Source of the DNA: Anaerostipes sp. MSJ-23
Lineage (GTDB): Bacteria > Bacillota > Clostridia > Lachnospirales > Lachnospiraceae
Assembly: GCF_018918155.1 (NCBI RefSeq)
Contig: NZ_JAHLPY010000008.1
Location: 1-64,000 of the forward strand
DNA length: 64,000 nt
Reading direction: 5' to 3'
Part shown: in pieces, positions 1 through 9,971 of the stretch
Position numbering within the stretch: position 1 is the first letter of the stretch
Layout of the letters: each line of letters begins with the position of its first letter
Position numbers and translations under genes: made by a program
Notes under the pieces: model-generated
What the model was told of the DNA's origin: nothing
The model's input: the letters and a program-made list of their open reading frames with translations, nothing else
The model's database searches: none

Positions 1-66
1 CGGGCTTATTAAGTGCACTATTTTTTACACGAAAAACTGTCCTTTTGTTAAAAACAAGAACCATAA

Positions 67-116
67 AATCAAGGAACGCCAGAACCGACATTTGCCGGAA
101 CTGGCGTTCCTTGATT
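67..116. repeat. Long perfect inverted repeat with 16-bp arms
   Basis: Arms 67-82 and 101-116 are perfect reverse complements around an 18-base loop, which itself can pair three more bases (CCG/CGG). The plus strand has no T-run after it. On the minus strand the hairpin runs into GATTTTATGG, which is at best a weak terminator tail. It may end a gene beyond the left edge or be a mobile or REP-like palindrome. Positions 1-66 and 117-171 hold no gene that I can see. Confidence 0.6.
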
Positions 117-171
117 AGGGACTTATTTTACAGCCCCCTATTTTTGGTTTCAATGATGATTAATAGGTAGA

Positions 172-213
172 AAAAAACAACCAGATCTTAGCGCTTCGAT
201 CTGGTTGTTTTTT
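172..213 (-). terminator. Bidirectional terminator downstream of argG
   Basis: A perfect 16-bp stem (172-187 with 198-213) has A and T runs on its flanks, so either strand gives a GC-containing hairpin followed by U residues. It sits 10 bases after the argG stop and should end argG transcription. It could also stop reads entering from the left edge. Confidence 0.9.
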
Positions 214-222
214 CTTATTTTA

Positions 223-1452
223 TTATTTATTGTTATTTTTTTCTGCTTCCTGCATTTTCATTGCGCGAACTTTTAATGGAAGTCCGAATAATGTGATGAA
301 TCCATCAGCATCGTGATGATCATACATATCACCAGTTGTGAAAGATGCAAGAGATTCATTGTACAGGCTGTATGGAGAAGTTGTTCCGGCCTTAATGATA
401 TTTCCTTTGTAAAGTTTGAATTTTACTTCACCAGTAACATATTGTTGAGTAGAAGTAACAAATGCCTGAATTGCTTCACGAAGAGGTGTGAACCATTTTC
501 CTTCGTATACAACCTGAGCCAGCTGACTTCCAAGTTTTTTCTTTGCTTCCATTGTTTCACGGTCAAGGATCAGTTCTTCTAACTGTTCATGAGCAGCCAT
601 CAGAATGGTTCCACCTGGAGTTTCGTATACACCACGAGATTTCATACCAACTACACGGTTTTCAACGATATCAATAATACCGATACCATTTTCACCGCCA
701 AGACGGTTTAATTCTGTGATAATTTCAGAAACTTTCATTTCTTTTCCGTTCAGAGTTTTTGGAACACCTGCTTCAAAAGTCATAGTTACTTCGGTATCTT
801 TGTCTGGTGCTTTTTCAGGAGTTACTCCTAATACAAGCATGTTGTCATAATTTGGAGCCTGAGATGGATCTTCAAGTTCCAGTCCTTCATGGCTGATATG
901 CCATAAGTTACGGTCACGGCTGTAGCTGTGGCTTGCATCAAATGGAAGGTGGATTCCATGAGCTTCACAAAATGCAATTTCGTCTTCACGGGACTGCATA
1001 GTCCATACATCTGTCATACGCCATGGAGCGATGATTTTGATATCAGGCGCTAATGCTTTGATTCCAAGTTCAAAACGAATCTGGTCATTTCCTTTACCAG
1101 TAGCACCGTGGCAAATTGCAACAGCGTTTTCTTTTCTTGCGATCTCAACCAGTTTTTTTGCGATTGCTGGACGTGCCATAGATGTACCAAGCAGATATTT
1201 GTGTTCGTATACAGCACCTGCCTGTACGCAAGGCATAACGTAATTGTCACAGAAATCATCGACAATATCTTCAATATATAATTTAGAAGCTCCGGATAAT
1301 TTTGCTCTTTCATCCAGACCATCCAGTTCGTTACCTTGTCCACAGTTTACACAGCAGCAGATAACTTCATAATCAAAGGTTTCCTTGAGCCATGGAATCA
1401 GTGCTGTGGTATCAAGTCCGCCGGAATATGCTAAAACAACTTTTTCTTTCAT
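223..1452 (-). CDS. argG: Argininosuccinate synthase
   Basis: This cytosolic enzyme joins citrulline and aspartate with ATP to make argininosuccinate, the penultimate step to arginine. The 409-residue protein is full length for the family. The N-terminal ATP pyrophosphatase loop (AYSGGLDTT, about residues 8-16) is intact, and the conserved [13 protein letters not shown] segment follows near residue 115. The ATG is preceded by AGGAGG with about 10 bases of spacing. It is divergent from argCJBD and shares a 261-bp regulatory region with it, so both are probably arginine-controlled. No argF or argH is visible here. Confidence 0.97.
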   Translation of the reverse strand: MKEKVVLAYSGGLDTTALIPWLKETFDYEVICCCVNCGQGNELDGLDERAKLSGASKLYIEDIVDDFCDNYVMPCVQAGAVYEHKYLLGTSMARPAIAKKLVEIARKENAVAICHGATGKGNDQIRFELGIKALAPDIKIIAPWRMTDVWTMQSREDEIAFCEAHGIHLPFDASHSYSRDRNLWHISHEGLELEDPSQAPNYDNMLVLGVTPEKAPDKDTEVTMTFEAGVPKTLNGKEMKVSEIITELNRLGGENGIGIIDIVENRVVGMKSRGVYETPGGTILMAAHEQLEELILDRETMEAKKKLGSQLAQVVYEGKWFTPLREAIQAFVTSTQQYVTGEVKFKLYKGNIIKAGTTSPYSLYNESLASFTTGDMYDHHDADGFITLFGLPLKVRAMKMQEAEKNNNK

Positions 1453-1495
1453 TCTAATAGGTCCTCCTAATCAAATATGTAATCACTTGTTTATT

Positions 1496-1524
1496 AATAT
1501 ACGTTAAATTTTTCTATTTTGCAA
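1496..1524 (-). promoter_or_regulatory. Predicted sigma-A promoter of argG
   Basis: On the minus strand TTGCAA (1519-1524) and TATATT (1496-1501) are separated by 17 bases. It lies just upstream of the argG ribosome-binding site and points away from argC. Confidence 0.6.
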
Positions 1525-1591
1525 GGCTTTTTTCATTTTTCATGAATATTCAAGCAGAGAATATGCATAAAATGAAAAAATAGTGTATATT

Positions 1592-1610
1592 TATGCAAAA
1601 GTATTGCATA
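1592..1610. promoter_or_regulatory. Candidate arginine-repressor operator (palindrome)
   Basis: TATGCAA (1592-1598), five spacer bases and TTGCATA (1604-1610) form a perfect 7-5-7 palindrome. Its right arm overlaps the argC -35 box. A further ATGCAT lies at about 1563-1568 and TGAATATTCA at about 1541-1550. The size and A/T-rich two-fold symmetry resemble ArgR/AhrC boxes, but the match to the published consensus is imperfect. The ArgR assignment is inferred from the flanking genes. Confidence 0.45.
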
Positions 1611-1632
1611 TTTTAAAATTCAGTTGTATACT
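1604..1632 (+). promoter_or_regulatory. Predicted promoter of argCJBD
   Basis: TTGCAT (1604-1609) is followed after 17 bases by TATACT (1627-1632). The -35 box lies inside the palindrome at 1592-1610, so a bound repressor would block polymerase. The leader to the argC start is about 75 bases. Confidence 0.65.
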
Positions 1633-1713
1633 TAGGAGCGATTGGTAGTTTTTTCATTATTATAATGTAAAAGAAAAATCCATATATAAATAGAAGAAAA
1701 ACAGGGAGGAACT

Positions 1714-2754
1714 ATGATTAAAGTAGGAATTATCGGGTCAACTGGATATGCAGGACAGGAACTTGTAAGACTTTTAACACAGCATAAAGAAGCAGAAATT
1801 GTCTGGTATGGTTCCAGAAGTTATATAGATCAGAAATATTATGATGTTTTTCATAATATGTTTGAAATTGTAGATGCTAAATGTCTGGATGATAATATGG
1901 AAGAATTGGCACAGAAGGCAGATGTAATCTTTACGGCAACACCGCAAGGATTATGTAGTTCTCTTGTATCAGAAGAAGTATTATCAAAAACAAAAATCAT
2001 TGATTTAAGTGCAGATTTTCGAATTAAAGATGTCAATCGCTATGAAGAATGGTATGGAATTAAACATCAGAGTCCGGAATTTATTAAGGAAGCGGTTTAT
2101 GGACTTTGTGAGATCAACCGTGAACAGGTAAAAAAAGCAAGATTGATTGCAAATCCTGGATGTTATCCGACATGTTCAACATTATCTATTTATCCAATGG
2201 CAAAAGAGGGACTGATTGATATGCAATCGATCATCATTGACGCAAAATCAGGAACTTCCGGTGCTGGACGCGGAGCGAAAGTGGCAAATCTTTACTGCGA
2301 AGTCAATGAAAGCATCAAAGCTTATGGTGTTGCAACCCATCGACATACACCAGAAATTGAAGATCAGTTAAGTTATGCTTCTGGAGAAAAAGTACTATTA
2401 AACTTTACGCCACATCTTGTTCCAATGAATCGCGGAATTTTAGTAACAGCGTATGCAAATCTGAAAAAAGATGTAAGTTATGAAGAAGTAAAAGCAATTT
2501 ATGATTCTTATTATAAGGATGAATATTTTGTACGTGTATTGGATAAAGATGTTTGCCCAGAAACAAGATGGGTAGAAGGAAGTAACTATGTGGATGTAAA
2601 CTTTAAGATTGATAAGAGAACAAATCGCATCATTATGATGGGTGCGATGGACAACCTTGTAAAAGGAGCCGCAGGACAGGCAGTACAAAATATGAATCTG
2701 ATGTTTGGATTAGAAGAAACAGAAGGATTGAAACTGGTTCCGATGTTCCCATAA
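1714..2754 (+). CDS. argC: N-acetyl-gamma-glutamyl-phosphate reductase
   Basis: It reduces N-acetylglutamyl phosphate to the semialdehyde with NADPH, the third step of the acetylated ornithine route, in the cytosol. The 346 residues are normal for the family. A Rossmann loop (GSTGYAGQEL, residues 8-17) opens the protein, and the catalytic cysteine is Cys150 in NPGCYPT. The ATG follows a good GGGAGGA site. It is the first gene of the argCJBD operon, behind the promoter at 1604-1632. Confidence 0.97.
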   Translation: MIKVGIIGSTGYAGQELVRLLTQHKEAEIVWYGSRSYIDQKYYDVFHNMFEIVDAKCLDDNMEELAQKADVIFTATPQGLCSSLVSEEVLSKTKIIDLSADFRIKDVNRYEEWYGIKHQSPEFIKEAVYGLCEINREQVKKARLIANPGCYPTCSTLSIYPMAKEGLIDMQSIIIDAKSGTSGAGRGAKVANLYCEVNESIKAYGVATHRHTPEIEDQLSYASGEKVLLNFTPHLVPMNRGILVTAYANLKKDVSYEEVKAIYDSYYKDEYFVRVLDKDVCPETRWVEGSNYVDVNFKIDKRTNRIIMMGAMDNLVKGAAGQAVQNMNLMFGLEETEGLKLVPMFP

Positions 2755-2789
2755 AAAGGAAGATCAGACAGAAGAGAAAGGACAGATAG

Positions 2790-4016
2790 ATGAAAGTAAT
2801 TGATGGAGGTGTAACTGCACCAAAAGGATTTCTGGCAGCAGGACTTCGTGCTGGAATAAAACCAGGAAAGACGAATAAAGATATGGCAATGATCTACAGT
2901 GAACGGCCAGCTGTTATTGCAGGAACATTCACAAGAAATGTCGTAAAAGCAGCACCTGTTTTATGGGGAAAGAAAATTGTAGAAGAACAGGAAACAATCC
3001 GCGCAGCAGTCATTAATACAGGAATTGCGAATGCATGTACAGGAACCAAAGGATATGAAAATGTAGAAAGAGAAGCGACACTGGTATCAAAACTTCTAAA
3101 TATAAAAAAAGAAGAAGTTATCGTCGGTTCTACAGGTGTAATTGGACAGCAGCTTCCAATGGAAGTGGTTGAAGAAGGAATCAAACAACTTGTTCCACAA
3201 ATAAAACATGACAGACAAAGCAGTAAGGATGCAGCACAGGCTATTCTTACAACAGATACAAAACCAAAAGAAATCGCTGTTATCATAAAGATTTCTGGAA
3301 AAGAAGTAACCATTGGGGGAATTTGCAAAGGTTCTGGTATGATCCATCCGAATATGGGAACTATGCTTGGTTTTATCGCAACGGATGCTTCTATTCACAA
3401 AGATTTACTGCTGCAGATGCAAAGAGAGATTGTTGAGGAAACATTTAATATGATTTCTGTAGATGGAGATACTTCAACGAACGATTCTGTATTTGTTATG
3501 GCAAATGGTATGGCAGGAAATGAAACGATTTCAGAAAAAAATGCAGATTATGAAGTGTTTAAAGAAGGTCTTACTTATGTAAATCGAGAACTTGCAAAGA
3601 AGATCGCAGGTGATGGAGAAGGATGTACCAAATTATTTGAAGTTCATGTAGCTGGTGCGGATACAAAAGAGAATGCAAAAATCTTAAGCAAATCCGTAGT
3701 AACTTCAAGTCTTACAAAAGCGGCAATTTACGGAAAAGATGCAAATTGGGGACGTATTTTATGTGCACTTGGGTATTCAGGTGTATCTTTTGACCCTCAG
3801 AAGGTGGATATTACATTTCAGAGTGCCGCCGGATCAATTGATATTGTAAAAGATGGAATTGCAACTGATTATTCAGAGGATGAGGCAACAAAAATTTTAT
3901 CAGAAGAAGAAGTGACTGCAGATATTCATATGCACAGTGGAAATGAGGAAGCAACCGCATGGGGATGTGATCTTACTCATGAATATGTAAGTATTAATGC
4001 AGATTATCGCTCTTAA
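2790..4016 (+). CDS. argJ: Glutamate N-acetyltransferase / ornithine acetyltransferase
   Basis: ArgJ moves the acetyl group from N-acetylornithine back to glutamate, which makes the pathway cyclic. Many ArgJ proteins also use acetyl-CoA and so replace ArgA; whether this one does cannot be read from the sequence. The 408-residue precursor has the autocleavage motif NMGTML, with nucleophile Thr191, which splits it into alpha and beta chains. It lies 35 bases after argC, in the order argC-J-B-D. Confidence 0.97.
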   Translation: MKVIDGGVTAPKGFLAAGLRAGIKPGKTNKDMAMIYSERPAVIAGTFTRNVVKAAPVLWGKKIVEEQETIRAAVINTGIANACTGTKGYENVEREATLVSKLLNIKKEEVIVGSTGVIGQQLPMEVVEEGIKQLVPQIKHDRQSSKDAAQAILTTDTKPKEIAVIIKISGKEVTIGGICKGSGMIHPNMGTMLGFIATDASIHKDLLLQMQREIVEETFNMISVDGDTSTNDSVFVMANGMAGNETISEKNADYEVFKEGLTYVNRELAKKIAGDGEGCTKLFEVHVAGADTKENAKILSKSVVTSSLTKAAIYGKDANWGRILCALGYSGVSFDPQKVDITFQSAAGSIDIVKDGIATDYSEDEATKILSEEEVTADIHMHSGNEEATAWGCDLTHEYVSINADYRS

Positions 4017-4033
4017 TTACGAAAGGAAAGATT

Positions 4034-4921
4034 ATGAATCAGGCAGAACAGATTGAAATGTCAAAAGAAAAGGCAAATGTATTAATTGAAGCTCTTCCAT
4101 ATATTCGTCGATTCAATAACTGCTATGTTATTGTAAAATATGGCGGAAGTGCTATGAAAGATAAAGAGTTACAAAAAAGTGTTATCCGCGATGTAGCCCT
4201 GTTAAAGTTGATTGGAATGAAACCGATCATTGTGCATGGCGGTGGAAAAGAAATCAGCAAATGGGTTCGTATGTCCGGAAAGGAACCAGAATTTTATCAT
4301 GGACTTCGTGTTACAGATAAGGAAACTATGGAAGTTGCAGAAATGGTATTATTTAAAGTAAACCAGCAGCTTGTTGCCATGATGGCAGAAGCTGGAGTTA
4401 AAGCTGTAGGGTTATCTGGGAAAGATGCAGAAATGATTCGTGTCAAGAAGAAGGAAATGCCAGGAAAAGATCTTGGATATGTAGGAGAAGTTACAAAGGT
4501 TGACACAGAGTTATTAAAAGCATTAATTGAAGACGATTTTGTACCTGTTATTTCTCCAATTGGTCTTGGAGAAAATTATGAGGCTTATAATATCAATGCA
4601 GATGATACAGCATGTGCTGTTGCCAGTGCATTAGATGCAGAAAAACTAGTATTTTTAACAGATATCGAAGGGGTATTTGTAGATCCAGAAGATAAATCAA
4701 CCTTGATTTCTGAGATGGATCTTGCACAGGCAAGAGAATTCATTGATAAAGGAGTGGTTGGAGGCGGAATGCTTCCAAAACTGAAAAACTGTATTGAAGC
4801 AATTGAAAATGGTGTTTCCAGAGTTCATATTTTGGATGGAAGAGTTGCACATTGCCTGCTCCTTGAGTTCTTTACAGAAAAAGGTGTTGGTACAGCAATC
4901 TTAAAAGAGCCATTATTTTAG
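4034..4921 (+). CDS. argB: Acetylglutamate kinase
   Basis: This cytosolic amino-acid kinase phosphorylates N-acetylglutamate. In pathways with ArgJ it is usually the arginine-feedback step. The 295-residue protein shows the nucleotide-binding KYGGSAM near residue 35, the substrate glycine loop VHGGGKE near residue 70 and the C-terminal [10 protein letters not shown]. It starts 17 bases after argJ behind GAAAGGAAAG and ends 12 bases before argD. Confidence 0.97.
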   Translation: MNQAEQIEMSKEKANVLIEALPYIRRFNNCYVIVKYGGSAMKDKELQKSVIRDVALLKLIGMKPIIVHGGGKEISKWVRMSGKEPEFYHGLRVTDKETMEVAEMVLFKVNQQLVAMMAEAGVKAVGLSGKDAEMIRVKKKEMPGKDLGYVGEVTKVDTELLKALIEDDFVPVISPIGLGENYEAYNINADDTACAVASALDAEKLVFLTDIEGVFVDPEDKSTLISEMDLAQAREFIDKGVVGGGMLPKLKNCIEAIENGVSRVHILDGRVAHCLLLEFFTEKGVGTAILKEPLF

Positions 4922-4933
4922 GGGGGAAAAATT

Positions 4934-6133
4934 ATGAGTCAGAGTCAGAAAGATTATATTGAACAGGGAGAAAAATATATATTAAAAACCTACAACCGTT
5001 TTCCTGTCGTTCTGGAAAGAGGAGAAGGTGTATACTTATATGACACAGATAATAAAAAATATCTAGATTTTGGAGCAGGAATTGCTGTTTTTGCTCTTGG
5101 ATATGGAAATAAATATTATAATGATGCACTGAAAGCTCAGATTGATAAGCTGATTCATACATCAAATCTTTATTATAATGTTCCTGCAGTAAAGGCAGCA
5201 AAACGAATTGTAGAAGCAACAAAAATGAAAAAGGTATTTTTCACAAATAGTGGAACGGAAGCCATTGAAGGTGCCTTAAAAGTTGCAAGAAAATATGCTT
5301 ATAATAAAGATAATTCTAAGGATTATGAATTTATTGCAATGAATCATTCTTTCCATGGAAGAAGTCAGGGTGCGCTATCTGTGACAGGAAACGCACATTA
5401 TCAGGATGGATTTGTACCAAAAGAATTTCGAGCAGTCTTTGCAGAATATAATAATCTAGAAGATGTTGTATCAAAGATTACAGATAAAACTTGTGGAATT
5501 ATTTGTGAGGTTGTACAGGGAGAAGGTGGAATTTATCCAGCGGATCCTGAATTTTTAAAAGGACTTCGAAAAGTTTGTGACGAAAAAGATATTTTATTGA
5601 TCTTCGACGAAGTTCAGTGCGGTATGGGACGTTGCGGCTCTTTATTTGCTCATGATTTATATGGAGTCAAACCGGATGTATTGGCACTTGCAAAAGCACT
5701 TGGATGTGGAGTTCCGGTTGGAGCTTTTGTTGTCAATGAACGTGCAGATGGAGCACTTGTTCCTGGTGATCACGGAACAACTTATGGTGGAAATCCATTT
5801 GCGTGTGCAGCAATCAATGCAGTTTTTGATCAGTTTGAAGAACGAAAAATTCCAGAACATGCAAAAGAAATTGGTCAGTATTTATGGGATCAGCTGGAAG
5901 GACTAAAGGAACGTAATGATTGCATTACAGCACACAGAGGATTGGCTTTGATGCAGGGTCTTGAATTTGCGCCGGAAAAACCAGTTGGTGAGATTGTAAA
6001 GAAAGCGCTGAATAATGGACTGATTTTAATTTCTGCAGGAAATAATGTTATCCGTTTTGTTCCGCCTCTTGTTATTGAAAAAGAAGATGTCGATGAGATG
6101 ATTCGTATTCTTGAAGCATCTATTCAGGAATAG
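4934..6133 (+). CDS. argD: Acetylornithine aminotransferase
   Basis: This class III PLP-dependent aminotransferase converts N-acetylglutamate semialdehyde to N-acetylornithine. The 399 residues include FTNSGTEAIEGALK (phosphate and PLP contacts), the FDEVQCGMGR motif and the PLP-lysine segment LALAKALGCG. It has a strong GGGGGGAAAAATT ribosome site and is the last gene of the arginine operon. ArgD enzymes can also act on succinyl-diaminopimelate. Confidence 0.96.
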   Translation: MSQSQKDYIEQGEKYILKTYNRFPVVLERGEGVYLYDTDNKKYLDFGAGIAVFALGYGNKYYNDALKAQIDKLIHTSNLYYNVPAVKAAKRIVEATKMKKVFFTNSGTEAIEGALKVARKYAYNKDNSKDYEFIAMNHSFHGRSQGALSVTGNAHYQDGFVPKEFRAVFAEYNNLEDVVSKITDKTCGIICEVVQGEGGIYPADPEFLKGLRKVCDEKDILLIFDEVQCGMGRCGSLFAHDLYGVKPDVLALAKALGCGVPVGAFVVNERADGALVPGDHGTTYGGNPFACAAINAVFDQFEERKIPEHAKEIGQYLWDQLEGLKERNDCITAHRGLALMQGLEFAPEKPVGEIVKKALNNGLILISAGNNVIRFVPPLVIEKEDVDEMIRILEASIQE

Positions 6134-6217
6134 GAAGGAAGATATCGTATAATGAATAGAAAAAACCTTCATGGAAAAACTATGTGTTATAAAAAGTTTG
6201 AAATGGAGGTTTTTTTC

Positions 6218-6655
6218 ATGTCAGGTTTTATCATAGCTCTGATTTCCGGAGCACTGATGAGTGTGCAGGGAGTTTTTAATACGGAGGTAACCAAGCAAAG
6301 TAGTACGTGGACAACAAGTTCTTTTGTACAATTTAGTGGATTTCTTGCATGTATTTTGATCTGGTTTCTTACAGAACGTGATCAAAGTTTTCTTGCTCTT
6401 GCAAAAGTTTCTCCAAAATATCTTTTGCTTGGTGGTATTTTAGGAGCGGGAATTACATTTACTGTTATTAAAAGTGTGGCATCATTGGGTCCGGCACAGT
6501 CAGCAATGATCATCGTAGCAGCACAAATTATTGTCTCCTATTTAATCGAAATTTTTGGATTATTTGGAGCACAAAAGAGCGGATTTCAATGGATAAAATG
6601 TATGGGTGTAATTTTGTTTGTGGCGGGTATTATAATATTTAAATGGAAATCATAA
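6218..6655 (+). CDS. DMT-family small membrane transporter (YdcZ/DUF606 type)
   Basis: A 145-residue integral membrane protein with about four to five hydrophobic helices, including a glycine-rich first helix (GFIIALISGALMSVQGVFN). The size and the pattern QGVFNTEVTKQSSTW match the YdcZ/DUF606 branch of the drug/metabolite transporters, whose substrates are mostly unknown. The reading frame opens at 6152, but GGAGG 7-8 bases before the ATG at 6218 marks the real start. It follows argD by 84 bases, so an amino-acid-related role is possible but unproven. Confidence 0.8.
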   Translation: MSGFIIALISGALMSVQGVFNTEVTKQSSTWTTSSFVQFSGFLACILIWFLTERDQSFLALAKVSPKYLLLGGILGAGITFTVIKSVASLGPAQSAMIIVAAQIIVSYLIEIFGLFGAQKSGFQWIKCMGVILFVAGIIIFKWKS

Positions 6656-6662
6656 ATATCTC

Positions 6663-6691
6663 TTGTAAAGATGGAATGTTTTCGTTACAAT
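6663..6691 (+). promoter_or_regulatory. Predicted promoter of the comEA gene
   Basis: TTGTAA (6663-6668) and TACAAT (6686-6691) are separated by 17 bases. The boxes are partly palindromic (TTGTAA...TTACAA). It is correctly placed for comEA and the signalling genes behind it. Confidence 0.55.
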
Positions 6692-6743
6692 AATAGAAGA
6701 TTTACATGTTCCATGGCTCTTTGTAATGACCGGGAGGTTTTCG

Positions 6744-7310
6744 TTGTTAAAAAGAGTTCAGATAATAGGTGTTTTGCTGGCGATGGTATGGCTGGCAGCA
6801 GGATGTTCGATCAGAGATGATGTAGAAATTTCGACACAAGAGACGACAGCCAAGACAAAGACTGAATCTGTTGGGAAAAAAATTTTTGTTCATGTCTGCG
6901 GACAGGTAAAGCATCCGGGTGTTTATCAATTGTCATCCGATGACCGGATTGTAGCAGCGATTAAAGCAGCAGGAGGTTTTACAAAGAAAGCAGCAGGAGA
7001 AAGCATTAACCAAGCAGAGAAGATAAGTGATGGACAGCAGATTTATATTCCATCAAGGAAGGAAACCGGAAAACAGGAGTCTTCAAAGAAGGCAGGAGGT
7101 CAGGGCTCATTGTCTGATGGTAAGATCAATATCAATACTGCGGGAAAAGAAGAGCTTATGACATTATCCGGAATCGGAGAATCAAAAGCGGCAGATATTA
7201 TTGCGTACCGACAGGAGCATGGCCCTTTTTCAAAAACTGAAGATATCATGAAGATTCAGGGGATTAAAGAAGGAATCTACAATAAGATCAAAGACAGTAT
7301 AACTATATAA
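6744..7310 (+). CDS. comEA: ComEA-type DNA-binding lipoprotein
   Basis: ComEA proteins bind double-stranded DNA outside the membrane during transformation. The 188 residues start with a hydrophobic segment ending in LAAGC, a likely lipobox. An SLBB-type domain (IFVHVCGQVKHPGVY onward) and a C-terminal helix-hairpin-helix pair (ININTAGKEEL...LSGIGESKA) follow. A frame opens at ATG 6726, but GGGAGG at 6732 lies six bases before TTG 6744, so TTG is the probable start. comEC lies 2.7 kb downstream, separated from it by a two-component system. Confidence 0.85.
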   Translation: MLKRVQIIGVLLAMVWLAAGCSIRDDVEISTQETTAKTKTESVGKKIFVHVCGQVKHPGVYQLSSDDRIVAAIKAAGGFTKKAAGESINQAEKISDGQQIYIPSRKETGKQESSKKAGGQGSLSDGKININTAGKEELMTLSGIGESKAADIIAYRQEHGPFSKTEDIMKIQGIKEGIYNKIKDSITI

Positions 7311-7327
7311 TGATAGAGGTGTAAAGA

Positions 7328-8017
7328 ATGAGAAAGGTATTAGTGGTTGATGATGAAAAACTAATCGTAAAAGGAATCAAGTTCAGTCTCGAGCAAGATG
7401 AAATGCAGGTAGACTGTGCGTATGATGGCGAGGAAGCGTTGCAAAAGGCAAAGGAAAACCAATATGACATCATTCTGCTGGATGTCATGTTGCCTGGATT
7501 GACCGGATTTGAAGTATGCCAGTCAATCCGGGAATTTTCCAATGTTCCAATTATTATGTTAACGGCGAAAGGGGAGGATATGGATAAGATTCTAGGCCTT
7601 GAATATGGTGCCGATGATTACATTACCAAACCTTTTAATATTCTCGAAGTAAAAGCACGTATCAAGGCAATCTTACGACGTGCGGCACATCATGATGCAC
7701 CGGCACAGGAAACTGCGAAAGTTGTTGAATGCCGTGGACTTAAGATTGATTGCGAAAGCCGCAGAGTTCATGTTCATGGAAAAGAAGTGAATCTGACGGC
7801 AAAAGAGTTTGATCTGCTGGAACTTCTTGTGTTCCATCCAAATAAGGTGTACAGCAGGGAAGATCTATTAAATACCGTATGGGGATATGATTATCCGGGG
7901 GATGCAAGAACTGTGGATGTTCATATTCGTAGATTACGTGAAAAGATCGAAGTAAATCCGGGAGTACCGGACTATGTACATACAAAGTGGGGGGTAGGTT
8001 ACTATTTTCAGGCCTAA
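7328..8017 (+). CDS. OmpR/PhoB-family response regulator
   Basis: A 229-residue DNA-binding response regulator. The receiver domain (1-120) has the acidic pair Asp8/Asp9, phospho-acceptor Asp52 (LLDVMLPGLTG) and the conserved lysine in LTAKGED. A winged-helix effector domain follows (about 130-228), ending in WGVGYYF. It lies 17 bases after comEA and 7 bases before its kinase. The target genes are unknown. Confidence 0.95.
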   Translation: MRKVLVVDDEKLIVKGIKFSLEQDEMQVDCAYDGEEALQKAKENQYDIILLDVMLPGLTGFEVCQSIREFSNVPIIMLTAKGEDMDKILGLEYGADDYITKPFNILEVKARIKAILRRAAHHDAPAQETAKVVECRGLKIDCESRRVHVHGKEVNLTAKEFDLLELLVFHPNKVYSREDLLNTVWGYDYPGDARTVDVHIRRLREKIEVNPGVPDYVHTKWGVGYYFQA

Positions 8018-8024
8018 GAAGGAC

Positions 8025-9446
8025 GTGTTCACATTCTTTCGCAGTATGCAGTTTGTCATTCTGATCGCAGTTTTTGCGCTGTCCATTTTTATTTCTGTGT
8101 TATTTAGCAAGTTTTTAAATGACGGATACAGTGAGAAAGCATACGAACAGAAAGTTGACAGCATTGAGAGCCAGTGTAAGTGGCTTGGAAATCAGGTTGC
8201 CGGGGTAAATTTTGTTATGGATGACAGTTCTAACAATCTTTCCAATCAAACTGACGATCTGGCTGCGAGTATGAATGGGCGAATCATTGTCGTAAAAAGC
8301 AATTATAAAATTATCAAAGACACTTACACAGATTATCAGGACAAATTTTTCCTTAATGATGATATTTTAAAAATCATGGATGGGAAGGAAAAACGAATTG
8401 TAAAAAAAGAAGGATCTTACATTGAGATTATGACACCGATTCTTGTGAAGACAGGAACAAAGAGTACCATCTCTGGAGTTGTGATTGCAACGGTTCCACA
8501 GAAAGATCTTTTAGCTGCCAATCTTGAGATGAGCCAGAGAAGAAATATGTTGCTTGTAGCATTTATCATCTTTGGATTGTCTTTTTCCGTAATCTTAAGT
8601 TATCTTCTGACGAAAGATTTAAGAAAAATTCAGAAAGATGTAGACTTTATTGCAGCCGGACATGAAGATGAATCTGTTACGGAGGTTGGATTCCAGGAAA
8701 TTCGAAACATTGTTTCAAGATTTAATGAAATTCTTGGAAGGATGCAAACGCTGGAAGATTCCAGAAAAGAATTTGTATCCAATGTATCGCATGAGTTAAA
8801 AACACCAATGACTTCTATGAAAGTTCTGGCAGATTCCCTTTTGCAGCAGGGAGATCAGGTCCCTGCAGAACTTTATCGCGAGTTTATGGAAGATATGGTT
8901 GCGGAGATTGACCGTGAAAATGTTATTATCTCAGATTTATTATCTCTTGTGAAAATGGATAAGAAAGCATCGAAACTTGAAATTGCCGCAGTAGATATCA
9001 ATGAATTGCTTCAGATTATTATGAAGAGATTGAAACCGATCGCATCACAGAGAAATATTGAGTTGATCTTTGAAAGTTTTCGTCCGGTAACGGCGGAAAT
9101 TGACGAAGTGAAATTAACACTTGCATTTTCTAATCTGATTGAAAATGGAATTAAGTATAATATTGATGATGGATGGGTAAGAGTAACATTGAATGCCGAT
9201 CATAAATATTTTTATGTAAAAGTTGCAGATTCTGGTGTTGGTATTCCAGAAGATTGTCAGGATCAAGTATTTGACCGTTTCTATCGTGTAGACAAGGCAA
9301 GATCAAGAGATACTGGAGGTACCGGACTTGGACTTGCGATTACACAAAGTGCGATCTTGATGCATAAAGGAGAGATCCGTCTTTACAGTAAACCTGGAGA
9401 AGGAACAACGTTTACCTTAAGAATTCCGTTAAAGTATAATGCATAG
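8025..9446 (+). CDS. Sensor histidine kinase
   Basis: A 473-residue membrane kinase, partner of the preceding regulator. It has a first helix near residues 8-30, an extracellular domain (about 31-175), a second helix (LLVAFIIFGLSFSVILSYLL), HAMP, a HisKA domain with VSHELKTPM as H-box, and an ATPase domain with N box (NLIENGIKYN), DSGVGIP and GGTGLGL. The start is taken as GTG 8025 behind AAGAAGG. Spacing is short, and ATG 8046 is the alternative. The signal is unknown. Confidence 0.94.
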   Translation: MFTFFRSMQFVILIAVFALSIFISVLFSKFLNDGYSEKAYEQKVDSIESQCKWLGNQVAGVNFVMDDSSNNLSNQTDDLAASMNGRIIVVKSNYKIIKDTYTDYQDKFFLNDDILKIMDGKEKRIVKKEGSYIEIMTPILVKTGTKSTISGVVIATVPQKDLLAANLEMSQRRNMLLVAFIIFGLSFSVILSYLLTKDLRKIQKDVDFIAAGHEDESVTEVGFQEIRNIVSRFNEILGRMQTLEDSRKEFVSNVSHELKTPMTSMKVLADSLLQQGDQVPAELYREFMEDMVAEIDRENVIISDLLSLVKMDKKASKLEIAAVDINELLQIIMKRLKPIASQRNIELIFESFRPVTAEIDEVKLTLAFSNLIENGIKYNIDDGWVRVTLNADHKYFYVKVADSGVGIPEDCQDQVFDRFYRVDKARSRDTGGTGLGLAITQSAILMHKGEIRLYSKPGEGTTFTLRIPLKYNA

Positions 9447-9455
9447 GAGGATACC

Positions 9456-9968
9456 ATGAGAAAGAAAACAATCGTTATATTTCTTTTCTGCCTGTGTCTT
9501 ATAGCTTTGCTGGGAGGCTGCCGGTCAAAGAAAGAAAATGACAGACAGCAGCAGAAAGGAACGGCAGTTTATTACACAAATGAGCAATGCAGTGCACTGG
9601 TTTCTGTAAAGAAGAAAGTAAAACTTGGGAAAAATGCACAAAAAAATGTGGATCTTCTTCTGAGTCAAATGCAGAAAAACCGGAAGGACAGCAAGTATCG
9701 TTCAGCGATTCCAAAAAGGATTATCATCAACAGTGCGAAAGTGAATCTTAATATCGTTTCTGTCGATTTTTCCGTTGGATATAAGAAATTAAATGAAAAT
9801 GAAGATTTGATCTGTCGTGCAGGGATTGTTTATACACTAACCCAGCTCAAAGGGATTGATTATGTATCATTTTCTATCGCAGGAACTCCGATGTTTGATA
9901 CGGATGGTAAAGTACTTGGAGCTCTTGGAAGGGATAGTTTTGTGTTTGGAAATCTGCCAATGAAATAA
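9456..9968 (+). CDS. GerMN-domain lipoprotein
   Basis: A 170-residue exported protein. An N-terminal helix ends in IALLGGC, a lipobox with Cys22. The rest is one GerMN-like alpha/beta domain (LTQLKGIDYVSFSIAGTPM near the end). GerMN lipoproteins often sit directly behind a sensor kinase in Clostridia and may modulate it or act at the cell wall. Here it lies 9 bases after the kinase, with an AGGAGG site. The function is not known. Confidence 0.85.
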   Translation: MRKKTIVIFLFCLCLIALLGGCRSKKENDRQQQKGTAVYYTNEQCSALVSVKKKVKLGKNAQKNVDLLLSQMQKNRKDSKYRSAIPKRIIINSAKVNLNIVSVDFSVGYKKLNENEDLICRAGIVYTLTQLKGIDYVSFSIAGTPMFDTDGKVLGALGRDSFVFGNLPMK

Positions 9969-9971
9969 TTT

